64,000 nt of DNA from Streptomyces finlayi (GCF_014216315.1 NZ_CP045702.1:6696001-6760000), one strand, 5' to 3'. Positions 45,720 to 55,141 are shown, numbered from the stretch's first letter. Made by a program: numbers and translations. The notes: a model not told the origin generated them from the letters alone.

Positions 45720-46553
45720 TCAGCAGGACGCCGCTTCGAAGAGGGTGTGCATGGCCCGGCGCAGTCCGCCGACGTCCTGCACGGGCTCGGGAAATTCGAA
45801 GCGCGCGTCGAAGCACGAGTTGTGTGCCTCGACGAAGCGCACCCGCAGACCGAAGCGGTCGAGGGCCACCGGGACGGCGGACGGCCGAGGGGCCGCGCGG
45901 TCACAGGCGGTGCGCGCGCCGAGCAGAGCGCGGAGCATCCCCATCCGGTCGCTGTGCGCCGCGTGCAGGTGCTGGAGCAGTTCCGCCTCGTGCGCGACGA
46001 GCGGGTCAGCGGCGGCGTCGCGGAACGCTTCGGGTTCGACGTCCTGCGCTCCCCACAGATCGTCGACGTACGCCTCCGCCGTTTCGAGCCGCAGCAACAT
46101 CCGGCCGGGCTGTGCCGGACCCGGCACGGCGGTGAGCCGGCCGGAGATCCAGGCGCGGCCGCGGATGCGGTGCGGGACGGAGACCGGCGCGACATCGGTG
46201 AGCTCCAGCACGGCACCGAGTCCGTCGCCCTGGGCGCGCGTCGCGGCCCGTACGGCAGGGGAGCCGACGGGGAATTCGAGGAACAGGTCCCCCTCGGGAC
46301 CTACGCTGCGGGAGCTGGGCACCAGGTGGTCGGGGCAGGGCACATCGAGCCCCGGTACGACCAGTGCCGCAGAGCAGGTACTCTGTACGAGAGTTCGTGT
46401 GCGCTCGGCTGCTGACGGCATCCGAGTGTTTTCAAGCCCGCTGGGACGCGGCTGACCACGATCAGATCGGCCTTCCGTCGTAGCGGCGCCCTCGTGCGCG
46501 CCGCCGCTGTCTGTGTTGTCCGTGACGTCTGTGGTGTTCCCAGGGCGAGACAT
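45720..46553 (-). CDS. DUF2470 (HugZ-like) protein under an iron box
   Basis: A 277-residue protein with a poorly ordered 40-residue N-terminus, a central beta-rich region resembling the split-barrel fold and a C-terminal DUF2470-type domain (AHEAELLQHLHAAHSDRM to the end). In HugZ/HutZ-type proteins this combination binds or degrades heme. Here the heme link is inference, strengthened by the DtxR-type iron box 15 bases before the start codon. AAGGAG lies 5 bases before the ATG. It is divergent from rpsD. Confidence 0.75.
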   Translation of the reverse strand: MSRPGNTTDVTDNTDSGGAHEGAATTEGRSDRGQPRPSGLENTRMPSAAERTRTLVQSTCSAALVVPGLDVPCPDHLVPSSRSVGPEGDLFLEFPVGSPAVRAATRAQGDGLGAVLELTDVAPVSVPHRIRGRAWISGRLTAVPGPAQPGRMLLRLETAEAYVDDLWGAQDVEPEAFRDAAADPLVAHEAELLQHLHAAHSDRMGMLRALLGARTACDRAAPRPSAVPVALDRFGLRVRFVEAHNSCFDARFEFPEPVQDVGGLRRAMHTLFEAASC

Positions 46554-46567
46554 GCGATCTCCTTGGG

Positions 46568-46586
46568 TTAGGTAATCCTTACCTAA
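46568..46586. promoter_or_regulatory. DtxR/IdeR (DmdR)-type iron box
   Basis: TTAGGTAATCCTTACCTAA is 19 bases with two perfect 8-base arms around TCC, matching the DtxR/IdeR consensus TTAGGTTAG-(C/G)-CTAACCTAA closely. Extra half sites (TTAACCTA) follow at 46588-46595. It lies 15 bases before the DUF2470 start and 29 bases before rpsD, so binding in iron-replete cells should repress at least the DUF2470 gene. Confidence 0.8.
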
Positions 46587-46614
46587 CTTAACCTATAACG
46601 GAGGTCTGGAGAAC

Positions 46615-47229
46615 GTGCCTAACCAGTCGCGTCCCAAGGTCAAGAAGTCGCGTGCCCTCGGCATCGCTCTGACGCCGAAGGCTGTCAAGTACTTCGAAGC
46701 TCGTCCGTACCCGCCGGGCGAGCACGGCCGTGGCCGCAAGCAGAACTCGGACTACAAGGTCCGTCTGCTCGAGAAGCAGCGCCTCCGCGCGCAGTACGAC
46801 ATCAGCGAGCGCCAGATGGCGCGCGCCTACGACCGCGCCAAGAAGGCCGGAGGCAAGACGGGCGAGGCGCTGGTCGTCGAGCTCGAGCGTCGCCTCGACG
46901 CCCTGGTCCTGCGTTCGGGCATCGCCCGCACCATCTACCAGGCCCGCCAGATGGTCGTTCACGGCCACATCGAGGTCAACGGTGGCAAGGTCGACAAGCC
47001 GTCGTTCCGCGTCCGTCCCGACGACGTCGTGATGGTCCGCGAGCGCAGCCGCTCCAAGGTCCCCTTCCAGGTGGCCCGCGAGGGTGGTTACGACACCGAC
47101 GGTGAGACCCCGCGCTACCTCCAGGTGAACCTGAAGGCCCTGGCCTTCCGCCTGGACCGGGACCCGAACCGCAAGGAAATCCCGGTTATCTGCGACGAGC
47201 AGCTCGTCGTCGAGTACTACGCCCGCTGA
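46615..47229 (+). CDS. rpsD: 30S ribosomal protein S4
   Basis: A 204-residue primary 16S rRNA-binding protein that starts small-subunit assembly. The S4 RNA-binding domain reads ARQMVVHGHIEVNGGKVDKPS, and the N-terminal domain is present without the four zinc-binding cysteines, so this is the zinc-free form. The start is GTG, with GGAG 4-6 bases upstream. The gene stands outside the large ribosomal operons. Confidence 0.97.
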   Translation: MPNQSRPKVKKSRALGIALTPKAVKYFEARPYPPGEHGRGRKQNSDYKVRLLEKQRLRAQYDISERQMARAYDRAKKAGGKTGEALVVELERRLDALVLRSGIARTIYQARQMVVHGHIEVNGGKVDKPSFRVRPDDVVMVRERSRSKVPFQVAREGGYDTDGETPRYLQVNLKALAFRLDRDPNRKEIPVICDEQLVVEYYAR

Positions 47230-47258
47230 TCCAGGCGTAGCTCACTCAACCGAGCTCG

Positions 47259-47295
47259 GGCCCGCCCCTCCCTGTTGTCCGGGAGGCGGCGGGCC
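47259..47295 (+). terminator. Terminator after rpsD
   Basis: A 14-15-bp stem with one bulge (47259-47272 with 47281-47295) around an 8-base loop, followed by TTCGCGTTT, 30 bases after the rpsD stop. Confidence 0.7.
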
Positions 47296-47349
47296 TTCGC
47301 GTTTCCCCCGGCCCCGGGAAGACGCCGGTCCCCGAAGGGCCGGCCGGGG

Positions 47350-48356
47350 GCCGCGGCCCGCCGGACAGCGCCCTCGATACGGCCGTGTCCAGGCTCAGCC
47401 GCTCACCCGCACGCCGCCGCGCTTCGTACCTCTCCTCGCCCAGCTCCCCACGGGCACGCTCCTCGCACTGGGCCTGCGGCAGCCCGTAGTAGGACGAACC
47501 GAACAGCGGCAGGCCGACCGAAGGCCAGATCCGCGCGGCGGCCCCTGCAGCACGGCGGCCTCGTCCGCATCCCCGTCGATGAGTATCTGTTCCACGGAGA
47601 GGGCTCGCAGTCGTCCTGCCGCCAGTTCGAGCGCCAGCGGAATCCCGTCGAGGCGGCGGCAGAGTTCACGTACGGCGCTCCTGTCGCGGTCGGTCAGCCG
47701 GAAGTCGGGCCGTACCGCGCGGGCCCGTTCGGCGAACAGTTCCACCGCGTCCCGCTCGGTCATCGGCGTGAGGAGAAAGGTCACCTCGCCGTCTCCACCC
47801 GCAGGGGCCGCCGCACGGCGGTCAGGACACGGAGTCCGGGTGCGCGGCGCAGCAGGTCCCTGACGAGTGCCGCCTCGGTCATCTGCTCGAAGCCGTCTAT
47901 CACGAGCAGGAGTTGACGTGCGGCAAGGCGTTCAACGAGCGTGGCGCGTGGCGGTCTGCTCGTGTGGTCGGTCAGCCCGAGGGCGTCGGCCAGCGAGTGT
48001 TCGAGCAGCGCCGGATCATGGACGGCCGACAGCTCGGCGATCCAGACGCCATGGCAGTACCGTCTCTCCAGTAGCCCGGCGACCCGGGTGACACAGCGGG
48101 TCTTGCCGGCCCCGCCCACCCCTGCGACCGTCACCGGCCTGGACTCCTCCAGCAGCCGCCGCAGTTCGGCCGGCTCGTCGTCGCGGCCCACGAACCTGTT
48201 CAGTTCCGCGGGCAGATCGCCTCGGACGGCGGGGGAGCGGGGGCCCGGATCGCCGGGTGCGGAGTAGGGGCGCTGAGGGCGTCGCACAGAACACGCAGAG
48301 TACGGGCTCGAAAGCTCTCCGTGCAGTTTCTCTCCGGCAGCCCCGGCCCCGCCCAC
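47350..48356 (-). pseudogene. NB-ARC/AfsR-LuxR-type ATPase regulator, decayed
   Basis: The first part (from about 48235) reads as the nucleotide-binding domain of a large actinobacterial regulator: LPAELNRFVGRDDE, P-loop GVGGAGKTR, LLLVIDGFEQM and LRVLTAVRRPLRVE. A loss of one G near 47800 shifts the frame, and the match continues as MTERDAVELFAERARAV and RRLDGIPLALELAAGRL. After about 47540 it jumps directly to the extreme C-terminal piece in another frame (QCEERARGELGEERYEA, RLSLDTAVSRAL, about 47510-47365). Several hundred central residues are therefore deleted. No functional product is likely. Confidence 0.78.
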
Positions 48357-48490
48357 CGGTAATGCGGTACAGGGCCTGACGCCCGGCGCGATAGGCTCGT
48401 GGGACGACGATTCCCTGTGATGACAGGGGTCGGCGGCCGAGCAGAGACAAGCCCCGGACGGGGCGGGCGACGAGCAGAGAGCGGTGCACT

Positions 48491-48955
48491 GTGTCCGGTG
48501 GAGAGGTGGCCGGGATCCTGGTGGCCGTCTTCTGGGCGATCCTGGTTTCGTTCCTCGCCGTGGTGCTGGTGAGGCTGGCCCAGACGCTCAGGGCGACCAC
48601 GAAACTCGTGGCGGACGTGACCGAGCAGGCCGTCCCGCTGCTCGCCGACGCGTCCGCGACGGTCCGTTCCGCGCAGACCCAGCTCGACAAGGTCGACGCG
48701 ATCGCGGCGGACGTCCAGGAGGTCACCTCCAACGCGTCCGCGCTCTCCACGACCGTCGCATCGACCTTCGGCGGGCCGCTCGTCAAGGTCGCCGCTTTCG
48801 GCTACGGGGTACGGCAGGCGATCGGCCGCAGGTCCGCCCCGGAACCGGAGCCCGCCGGCCGGCCCTCCCGTCGGTCGGTGGTCGTCGGCCGTACAGTGCC
48901 ATCCGCCCGAGGTAAGAAGCGGAACGGCCGAAGTTCCCGCGGACAGAAGGACTGA
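48491..48955 (+). CDS. DUF948 membrane-associated protein
   Basis: A 154-residue protein with one N-terminal membrane helix (VAGILVAVFWAILVSFLAVVL) followed by an amphipathic helical region with regularly spaced Val/Ala/Leu (ADVTEQAVPLLADASATV) and a basic C-terminal tail (GKKRNGRSSRGQKD). This is the DUF948 layout. The function is unknown. It is 7 bases from the next gene and lies directly upstream of alaS in the same direction. Confidence 0.8.
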   Translation: MSGGEVAGILVAVFWAILVSFLAVVLVRLAQTLRATTKLVADVTEQAVPLLADASATVRSAQTQLDKVDAIAADVQEVTSNASALSTTVASTFGGPLVKVAAFGYGVRQAIGRRSAPEPEPAGRPSRRSVVVGRTVPSARGKKRNGRSSRGQKD

Positions 48956-48962
48956 CGCAGCG

Positions 48963-49301
48963 ATGTTCCGCCGTACGTTCTGGTTCACCGCAGGCGCCGC
49001 AGCCGGCGTCTGGGCCACCACCAAGGTCAACCGAAAAATCAAGCAGCTGACCCCCGAGAGCCTCGCGGCGCAGGCCGCCGACAAGGCGATCGAGACGGGT
49101 CACAAGCTCAAGGACTTCGCCCTCGACGTGCGCGAAGGCATGATCCGGCGCGAGGCCGAACTGGGCGGGGCGCTGGGCCTGGAGGCACCGGTCGACCCCG
49201 AACTCCCCGTACGGCAGCACTACGCCGTCGAAGCGGCGGACTCCGCCACCCCACACCGCACGCTCCCCTACACGTCGTACAACCGGAATGAGGACCACTG
49301 A
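48963..49301 (+). CDS. Small conserved actinobacterial protein before alaS
   Basis: A 112-residue protein. A short N-terminal hydrophobic segment (FWFTAGAAAGVWATT) is followed by a charged helical region (NRKIKQLTPESLAAQAADKA) and an unstructured C-terminus. I recognise it only as a conserved neighbour of alaS in Streptomyces (DUF6167-like). The last base of its stop codon is the first base of the alaS start codon. Confidence 0.75.
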   Translation: MFRRTFWFTAGAAAGVWATTKVNRKIKQLTPESLAAQAADKAIETGHKLKDFALDVREGMIRREAELGGALGLEAPVDPELPVRQHYAVEAADSATPHRTLPYTSYNRNEDH

Positions 49302-51970
49302 TGGAGTCGGCCGAAATTCGCCGCCGCTGGCTGAGCTTCTTCGAGGAGCGCGGTCACACCGTCGTCCCTTCGGCGTCGCTCATCGCGGACGACCCGACTC
49401 TGCTCCTGGTCCCGGCGGGCATGGTCCCCTTCAAGCCGTACTTCCTCGGCGAGGTCAAGCCGCCCGCCCCGCGCGTCACCAGCGTGCAGAAGTGCGTCCG
49501 TACGCCGGACATCGAAGAGGTCGGCAAGACCACCCGGCACGGCACGTTCTTCCAGATGTGCGGCAACTTCTCCTTCGGTGACTACTTCAAGGAAGGGGCC
49601 ATCCAGTACGCCTGGGAGGCCCTGACCAACTCCGTCGCAGACGGCGGCTTCGGACTCGACCCCGAGCGCCTGTGGATCACGGTCTACCTCGACGACGACG
49701 AGGCCGAGCAGATCTGGCGCGACAAGATCGGGGTCCCCGCCGAGCGCATCCAGCGCCTGGGCAAGAAGGACAACTTCTGGTCCATGGGCGTCCCAGGTCC
49801 CTGCGGCCCCTGTTCCGAGATCAACTACGACCGCGGCCCCGAGTTCGGTGTCGAGGGCGGTCCCGCCGTCAACGACGAGCGCTACGTGGAGATCTGGAAC
49901 CTGGTCTTCATGCAGTACGAGCGGGGCGCCGGTGACGGCAAGGAGGACTTCCCGATCCTCGGCGACCTGCCGTCGAAGAACATCGACACGGGTCTCGGCC
50001 TCGAACGCCTCGCCATGATCCTGCAGGGCGTGCAGAACATGTACGAGACCGACACCCTGCGTGTCGTCATGGACAAGGCCACCGAGCTCACCGGCGTGCG
50101 GTACGGCGCCGAGCCGGGCACGGACGTCCAGCTCCGCGTCGTCGCCGACCACATCCGTACGTCCGTGATGCTCATCGGCGACGGTGTCACCCCCGGCAAC
50201 GAGGGCCGCGGCTACGTGCTGCGCCGCATCATGCGCCGCGCCATCCGCAACATGCGGCTGATGGGCGCCACCGGCTCGGTCGCCGGTGAGCTGACCGACG
50301 TCGTGATCAACACGATGGGGCAGCAGTACCCGGAGCTCATCACCGACCGCAAGCGCATCGAGACGGTCGCCCTCGCCGAGGAGGCCGCCTTCCTCAAGGC
50401 CCTCAAGGGCGGCACCAACATCCTCGAAACGGCCGTCACGGAGACCAAGGCCGCCGGCGGACAGGTCCTGGCCGGTGACAAGGCGTTCCTGCTCCACGAC
50501 ACCTGGGGCTTCCCGATCGACCTCACCCTGGAGATGGCCGCCGAACAGGGCCTCTCCGTGGACGAGGACGGCTTCCGCCGCCTCATGCAGGAGCAGCGGG
50601 ACAAGGCCAAGGCCGACGCCAAGGCCAAGAAGACCGGTCACGCCGACCTGTCGGCCTACCGCGAGGTCGCCGACTCCTCGGGCACCACCGAGTTCACCGG
50701 CTACACCAGCACCGAGGGCGAGTCGAGGATCGTCGGCCTGCTCGTCGACGGTGTGCCCTCGCCCGCAGCCTCCGAGGGCGACGAGGTCGAGATCGTCCTC
50801 GACCGCACCCCGTTCTACGCCGAGGGCGGCGGCCAGCTCGCCGACCAGGGCCGGATCCGGCTCGACACCGGCGCCGTCGTCCAGGTCCGCGACGTACAGC
50901 AGCCGGTCCCGGGCGTCTCCGTCCACAAGGGCTCGGTCCAGGTGGGAGAGGTCACGGTCGGCGCCGCCGCCTACGCCTCCATCGACAACACCCGCCGCCG
51001 CGCCATCGCCCGCGCCCACAGCGCCACGCACCTCACGCACCAGGCACTGCGCGACGCCCTCGGCCCGACCGCTGCCCAGGCCGGTTCGGAGAACTCGCCC
51101 GGCCGCTTCCGTTTCGACTTCGGCTCGCCCGCCGCCGTACCCGGCACGGTCCTCGTCGACGTCGAGCAGAAGATCAACGAGGTCCTGGCCCGCGAACTCG
51201 ACGTCCAGGCCGAGGTCATGTCGATCGACGACGCCAAGAAGCAGGGCGCCATCGCCGAGTTCGGCGAGAAGTACGGCGAGCGGGTCCGCGTCGTCACCAT
51301 CGGCGACTTCTCCAAGGAGCTGTGCGGCGGTACGCACGTCCACAACACGGCCCAGCTGGGTCTGGTGAAGCTGCTCGGCGAGTCGTCGATCGGTTCCGGT
51401 GTGCGCCGCATCGAGGCTCTCGTCGGTGTCGACGCGTACAACTTCCTCGCCAAGGAGCACACGGTCGTCGCCCAGCTCCAGGAGCTGGTGAAGGGCCGCT
51501 CCGAGGAGCTTCCGGAGAAGATCGCCTCCATGCTCGGCAAGCTGAAGGAAGCCGAGAAGGAGATCGAGAAGTTCCGCGGGGAGAAGGTCCTCCAGGCCGC
51601 CGCCGGACTCGTCGAGTCGGCCAAGGACGTCCGGGGCGTCGCCCTGGTCACCGGACAGGTGCCCGACGGCACGTCCGCCGACGACCTGCGCAGGCTCGTG
51701 CTGGACGTCCGCGGACGCATCCAGGGCGGCCGCCCGGCCGTCGTGGCCCTGTTCACCACGGCCAACGGCCGCCCGCTGACGGTCATCGCCACCAACGAGG
51801 CCGCCCGTGAGCGCGGTCTCAAGGCCGGCGACCTGGTCCGTACGGCCGCCAAGACCCTTGGTGGCGGTGGCGGTGGCAAGCCGGACGTCGCCCAGGGCGG
51901 TGGCACGAACCCGGGCGCCATCGGCGACGCCGTATCCGCTGTGGAACGCCTCGTCACCGAGACGGCGTGA
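49301..51970 (+). CDS. alaS: Alanyl-tRNA synthetase
   Basis: A class II synthetase of 889 residues with all three parts. The catalytic domain at the N-terminus has RWLSFFEERGH and MVPFKPYFLG. The editing domain has HSATHLTHQAL and the distal zinc-site CGGTHVHN. The C-terminal oligomerisation domain ends with the glycine-rich GGGGGGKPDVAQGGG. It charges tRNA-Ala and removes misacylated serine and glycine. It starts in the stop of the previous gene, and its own stop overlaps ruvX. Confidence 0.97.
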   Translation: MESAEIRRRWLSFFEERGHTVVPSASLIADDPTLLLVPAGMVPFKPYFLGEVKPPAPRVTSVQKCVRTPDIEEVGKTTRHGTFFQMCGNFSFGDYFKEGAIQYAWEALTNSVADGGFGLDPERLWITVYLDDDEAEQIWRDKIGVPAERIQRLGKKDNFWSMGVPGPCGPCSEINYDRGPEFGVEGGPAVNDERYVEIWNLVFMQYERGAGDGKEDFPILGDLPSKNIDTGLGLERLAMILQGVQNMYETDTLRVVMDKATELTGVRYGAEPGTDVQLRVVADHIRTSVMLIGDGVTPGNEGRGYVLRRIMRRAIRNMRLMGATGSVAGELTDVVINTMGQQYPELITDRKRIETVALAEEAAFLKALKGGTNILETAVTETKAAGGQVLAGDKAFLLHDTWGFPIDLTLEMAAEQGLSVDEDGFRRLMQEQRDKAKADAKAKKTGHADLSAYREVADSSGTTEFTGYTSTEGESRIVGLLVDGVPSPAASEGDEVEIVLDRTPFYAEGGGQLADQGRIRLDTGAVVQVRDVQQPVPGVSVHKGSVQVGEVTVGAAAYASIDNTRRRAIARAHSATHLTHQALRDALGPTAAQAGSENSPGRFRFDFGSPAAVPGTVLVDVEQKINEVLARELDVQAEVMSIDDAKKQGAIAEFGEKYGERVRVVTIGDFSKELCGGTHVHNTAQLGLVKLLGESSIGSGVRRIEALVGVDAYNFLAKEHTVVAQLQELVKGRSEELPEKIASMLGKLKEAEKEIEKFRGEKVLQAAAGLVESAKDVRGVALVTGQVPDGTSADDLRRLVLDVRGRIQGGRPAVVALFTTANGRPLTVIATNEAARERGLKAGDLVRTAAKTLGGGGGGKPDVAQGGGTNPGAIGDAVSAVERLVTETA

Positions 51971-52452
51971 CGCCGGACATGTCGCAGATGCGCCGCGGTC
52001 GCCGACTGGCGATCGATGTCGGGGACGCCCGGATCGGGGTCGCCTCGTGCGACCCCGACGGGATCCTCGCCACGCCGGTGGAGACCGTGCCGGGACGCGA
52101 TGTCCCGGCCGCCCACCGGCGGCTGGGGCAGATCGTCGAGGAGTACGAGCCGATCGAGGTCATCATCGGTCTGCCGCGATCCCTCAGCGGGGGCGAGGGC
52201 CCCGCAGCCGCCAAGGTGCGGCTGTTCGCCCAGGTGTTCGCCCGCACGGTCGCACCCATTCCGGTGCGACTGCTGGACGAGAGGATGACCACAGTGACGG
52301 CCACTCAGGGACTGCGCGCCTCGGGCGTGAAGTCCAAGAAGGGCCGGTCTGTGATTGATCAGGCTGCCGCTGTGGTGATCCTTCAGAACGCTCTGGAGTC
52401 CGAACGGGCGTCGGGCAGGGCTCCGGGCGAGGGCGTCGAAGTGGTTGTCTGA
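51967..52452 (+). CDS. ruvX: Holliday junction resolvase-like RuvX (YqgF)
   Basis: A 161-residue RNase H-fold protein of the YqgF family. It begins with GRRLAIDVGDARIGVASCD, has the central IIGLPRSLSGGEG and the C-terminal LDERMTTVTA, and shows the acidic catalytic pattern. The family acts in 16S rRNA maturation or junction cleavage; which applies here is open. The GTG start overlaps the alaS stop by 4 bases. Confidence 0.92.
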   Translation: MTPDMSQMRRGRRLAIDVGDARIGVASCDPDGILATPVETVPGRDVPAAHRRLGQIVEEYEPIEVIIGLPRSLSGGEGPAAAKVRLFAQVFARTVAPIPVRLLDERMTTVTATQGLRASGVKSKKGRSVIDQAAAVVILQNALESERASGRAPGEGVEVVV

Positions 52453-52548
52453 TCGCGATACGGTAACGTTCCGCGCGATGCGGCGGTGTTCGAACAAACA
52501 CTGCACAGCAAAGAGGCGGAACGTCGTCTCGCGGCACGTAGGGGATCG

Positions 52549-54294
52549 ATGACTGAGTATGGCCGGGGTCCCGGCTCCGAAGCGTGGCATCCCGAGGACC
52601 CGTTGTACGGGGAGCAGGGATGGGACGGCCAGCACGCTGCCCACGGCCAGAACCAGTACGGCGGCCAGGACCAGTACGGCGTTCAGCAGCAGCCCTACCC
52701 GCAGGACCCGTACTCCCAGCAGCAGGACCCGTACGCCCAGCAGCAGTACGCGCAGGAGCAGCAGCAGTACGGCACTCCGCAGGACCCGTACGCGCACCAG
52801 CACCAGCAGCACCAGCCGCCGCCGCAGCAGCACCAGCCGCCGCAGCAGCCCCAGTACAACGGCGGCTGGGACACCGGTCACCAGGCCGCCATGCCGTACG
52901 GCGGTCAGCCCCATGACCCGTACGGGCAGCAGCCGGCCGGCTACGGCGAACAGCAGGACCACTACGGCACGCCCGAGGCGTACCCGCCGCCGCAGCCTCC
53001 CGGGCGCCGCGAGGCCGTGCCCGAGCAGCAGTCACCGGACTGGAATCCGGACGTACCCCAGGAAGAGACCCACCCCTTCTTCACGGGCGCGGACGAGCCG
53101 GCCGGTGGCCGCGACGCACGGGACGACGAGTACGACGACGAACACGAGGACGACTCGCGCGCGTCACGCCGTGGCGGGCGCGGCGGAAACGAACGCCGGG
53201 GCAAGGGCAAGAAGAAGAGCCGCAGCGGCTGCGCCTGCCTGGTTGTCTCGGTGGCCCTCGTCGGGGGTCTCGGGGGAGTGACCTATCTGGGTTACTCGTA
53301 TTACAAGGGACAGTTCGGCGAGGCGCCCGACTACGCGGGTGACGGCTCCGGCGAGGTCGAGGTGGAGATCCCGAAAGGCGCGCTCGGCGGTGAGATCGCG
53401 AACATCCTCAAGAAGAACGGCGTGGTCAAATCCGTCGACGCTTTTGTTTCGGCACAGAATGCCAATCCCCGGGGCAAGTCCATTCAGGCCGGTGTCTATC
53501 TCCTCAAGGAGGAGATGTCGGCGGACAGCGCCGTGACGATGATGCTGGACCCGAAGAGTCAGAATCCCCTCGTGATTCCCGAGGGAACCAAGAACTTCGA
53601 GGTCTACGCCATGATCGACGAGCGGCTCGGGCTCAAGAAGGGCAGCACCGACAAGGTCGCCGATACGCATGCGGAGAGCTTGGGGCTGCCGGACTGGGCC
53701 GAGGACAATCCCGAGGTCAAGGACCCGCTGGAAGGGTTCCTCTACCCGGCCGCGTACCCGGTTTCCAAGGGGTCCAAGCCCGAGGACACGCTGAAACGCA
53801 TGGTCTCCCGGGCCAACGAGGAGTACGAGAAGGCCGAGGTCGAGGAGAAGGCCACCAAGCTGGGTCTCAAGAATCCTTGGCAGCTCATCACGGTCGCGAG
53901 CCTCGTACAGGTCGAGGGCAAGTACAAGCACGACTTCGACAAGGTCGCGCGGGTCGTGTACAACCGCCTCAAGCCCGGCAATACCGAAACGGTCGGCAGG
54001 CTCGAATTCGACTCCACGGTCAACTACATCAAGGGTCAGAGCACGCTGGACCTCGGCCCGGTGGACGAACTCCGGAAGATCGACGACCCCTACAACACGT
54101 ACAGGATCCAGGGGCTTCCGGCCGGCCCGATCAGTAACCCCGGCACGGACGCGCTGCACTCGGCGATGAACCCGGCGTCCGGTCCCTGGTACTACTTCGT
54201 CTCCGTCACCGAGGACAAGACCGTCTTCGCCGTGACGAACGAGGAGCACGAGCGCAACCGGCAGAAGTACGAGGACGAGAAGGCCAGACAGTGA
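52549..54294 (+). CDS. mltG: Endolytic transglycosylase MltG
   Basis: A 581-residue protein that cuts nascent glycan strands in the cell wall. The first 170 residues are very rich in Gln, Tyr and Pro (QQQDPYAQQQYAQEQQQYG), then come an acidic stretch and a basic segment, one membrane helix at about residue 227-252, a LysM-like region, and the YceG catalytic domain. The catalytic-loop region reads VASLVQVEGK where many homologues have VEKE, so the active glutamate is probably that of VEG. The ATG at 52549 follows AGGGGA. Its stop overlaps aroE. Confidence 0.9.
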   Translation: MTEYGRGPGSEAWHPEDPLYGEQGWDGQHAAHGQNQYGGQDQYGVQQQPYPQDPYSQQQDPYAQQQYAQEQQQYGTPQDPYAHQHQQHQPPPQQHQPPQQPQYNGGWDTGHQAAMPYGGQPHDPYGQQPAGYGEQQDHYGTPEAYPPPQPPGRREAVPEQQSPDWNPDVPQEETHPFFTGADEPAGGRDARDDEYDDEHEDDSRASRRGGRGGNERRGKGKKKSRSGCACLVVSVALVGGLGGVTYLGYSYYKGQFGEAPDYAGDGSGEVEVEIPKGALGGEIANILKKNGVVKSVDAFVSAQNANPRGKSIQAGVYLLKEEMSADSAVTMMLDPKSQNPLVIPEGTKNFEVYAMIDERLGLKKGSTDKVADTHAESLGLPDWAEDNPEVKDPLEGFLYPAAYPVSKGSKPEDTLKRMVSRANEEYEKAEVEEKATKLGLKNPWQLITVASLVQVEGKYKHDFDKVARVVYNRLKPGNTETVGRLEFDSTVNYIKGQSTLDLGPVDELRKIDDPYNTYRIQGLPAGPISNPGTDALHSAMNPASGPWYYFVSVTEDKTVFAVTNEEHERNRQKYEDEKARQ

Positions 54295-55118
54295 GCTCCA
54301 TCCGTCGGGCCGCCGTTCTCGGCTCTCCCATCGCCCACTCGCTGTCCCCGGTGCTGCACCGCGCCGCCTACGCGGAACTCGGCCTCGCCCACTGGTCGTA
54401 CGACCGCTTCGAGGTGGACGAGGAAGCACTTCCCGGATTCATCGGGGGACTGGACCGCTCCTGGGCCGGACTCTCACTGACCATGCCGCTCAAGCGCGCG
54501 ATCATCCCCCTGCTGGACGAGATCAGCGGGACCGCGGCCTCGGTCGAGGCGGTCAACACCGTGGTCTTCACCGAGGACGGCCGGCGCGTCGGCGACAACA
54601 CCGACATCCCCGGGATGATCGCGGCACTGCGCGAACGCGGCGTGGAGAAGGTGGACTCGGCCGCTGTCCTCGGCGCGGGAGCCACCGCTTCCTCCGCTCT
54701 CGCCGCCCTCGCCGTAATCTGCGCAGGACCGGTCACGGCCTACGTGCGCAGCCCGGAACGGGCCGACGAGATGCGCGCCTGGGGCGAGCGCCTCGCCGTG
54801 GACGTACGGATCGCCGACTGGGCGGACAGCGCCCGGGCACTGAGCGCCCCGCTGGTCCTCGCCACCACGCCGGCCGGGGCCACGGACGCACTGGCCGCGG
54901 CCGTACCCGAGGCTCCGGGCACGCTGTTCGACGTGTTGTACGAGCCCTGGCCGACCGCGCTCGCGGCAGCCTGGTCCGCCCACAAGGGTGCAGTCGTCGG
55001 AGGTCTCGACCTCCTCGTGCATCAGGCGGTCCTCCAGGTGGAACAGATGACGGGCCGCGCTCCGGCCCCCCTCGCCGCCATGCGGCACGCGGGAGAACAG
55101 GCACTCGCGGCACGCTGA
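54291..55118 (+). CDS. aroE: Shikimate dehydrogenase
   Basis: A 275-residue NADP-linked enzyme reducing 3-dehydroshikimate to shikimate. The substrate-binding loop SPIAHSLSPVLHRAAY, the catalytic lysine in SLTMPLKRAI, the aspartate in GDNTDIPG and the cofactor loop VLGAGATASSA are visible. The GTG start overlaps the mltG stop. It opens the aro part of the operon. Confidence 0.93.
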   Translation: MSSIRRAAVLGSPIAHSLSPVLHRAAYAELGLAHWSYDRFEVDEEALPGFIGGLDRSWAGLSLTMPLKRAIIPLLDEISGTAASVEAVNTVVFTEDGRRVGDNTDIPGMIAALRERGVEKVDSAAVLGAGATASSALAALAVICAGPVTAYVRSPERADEMRAWGERLAVDVRIADWADSARALSAPLVLATTPAGATDALAAAVPEAPGTLFDVLYEPWPTALAAAWSAHKGAVVGGLDLLVHQAVLQVEQMTGRAPAPLAAMRHAGEQALAAR

Positions 55119-55123
55119 AGCCC

Positions 55124-55141
55124 CCCGGCCGACCGGCCGGG
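55124..55141 (+). terminator. Weak hairpin after aroE
   Basis: A 7-bp GC stem (55124-55130 with 55135-55141) and a 4-base loop just after the aroE stop. The following bases are not T-rich, so it may only attenuate. Confidence 0.3.
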
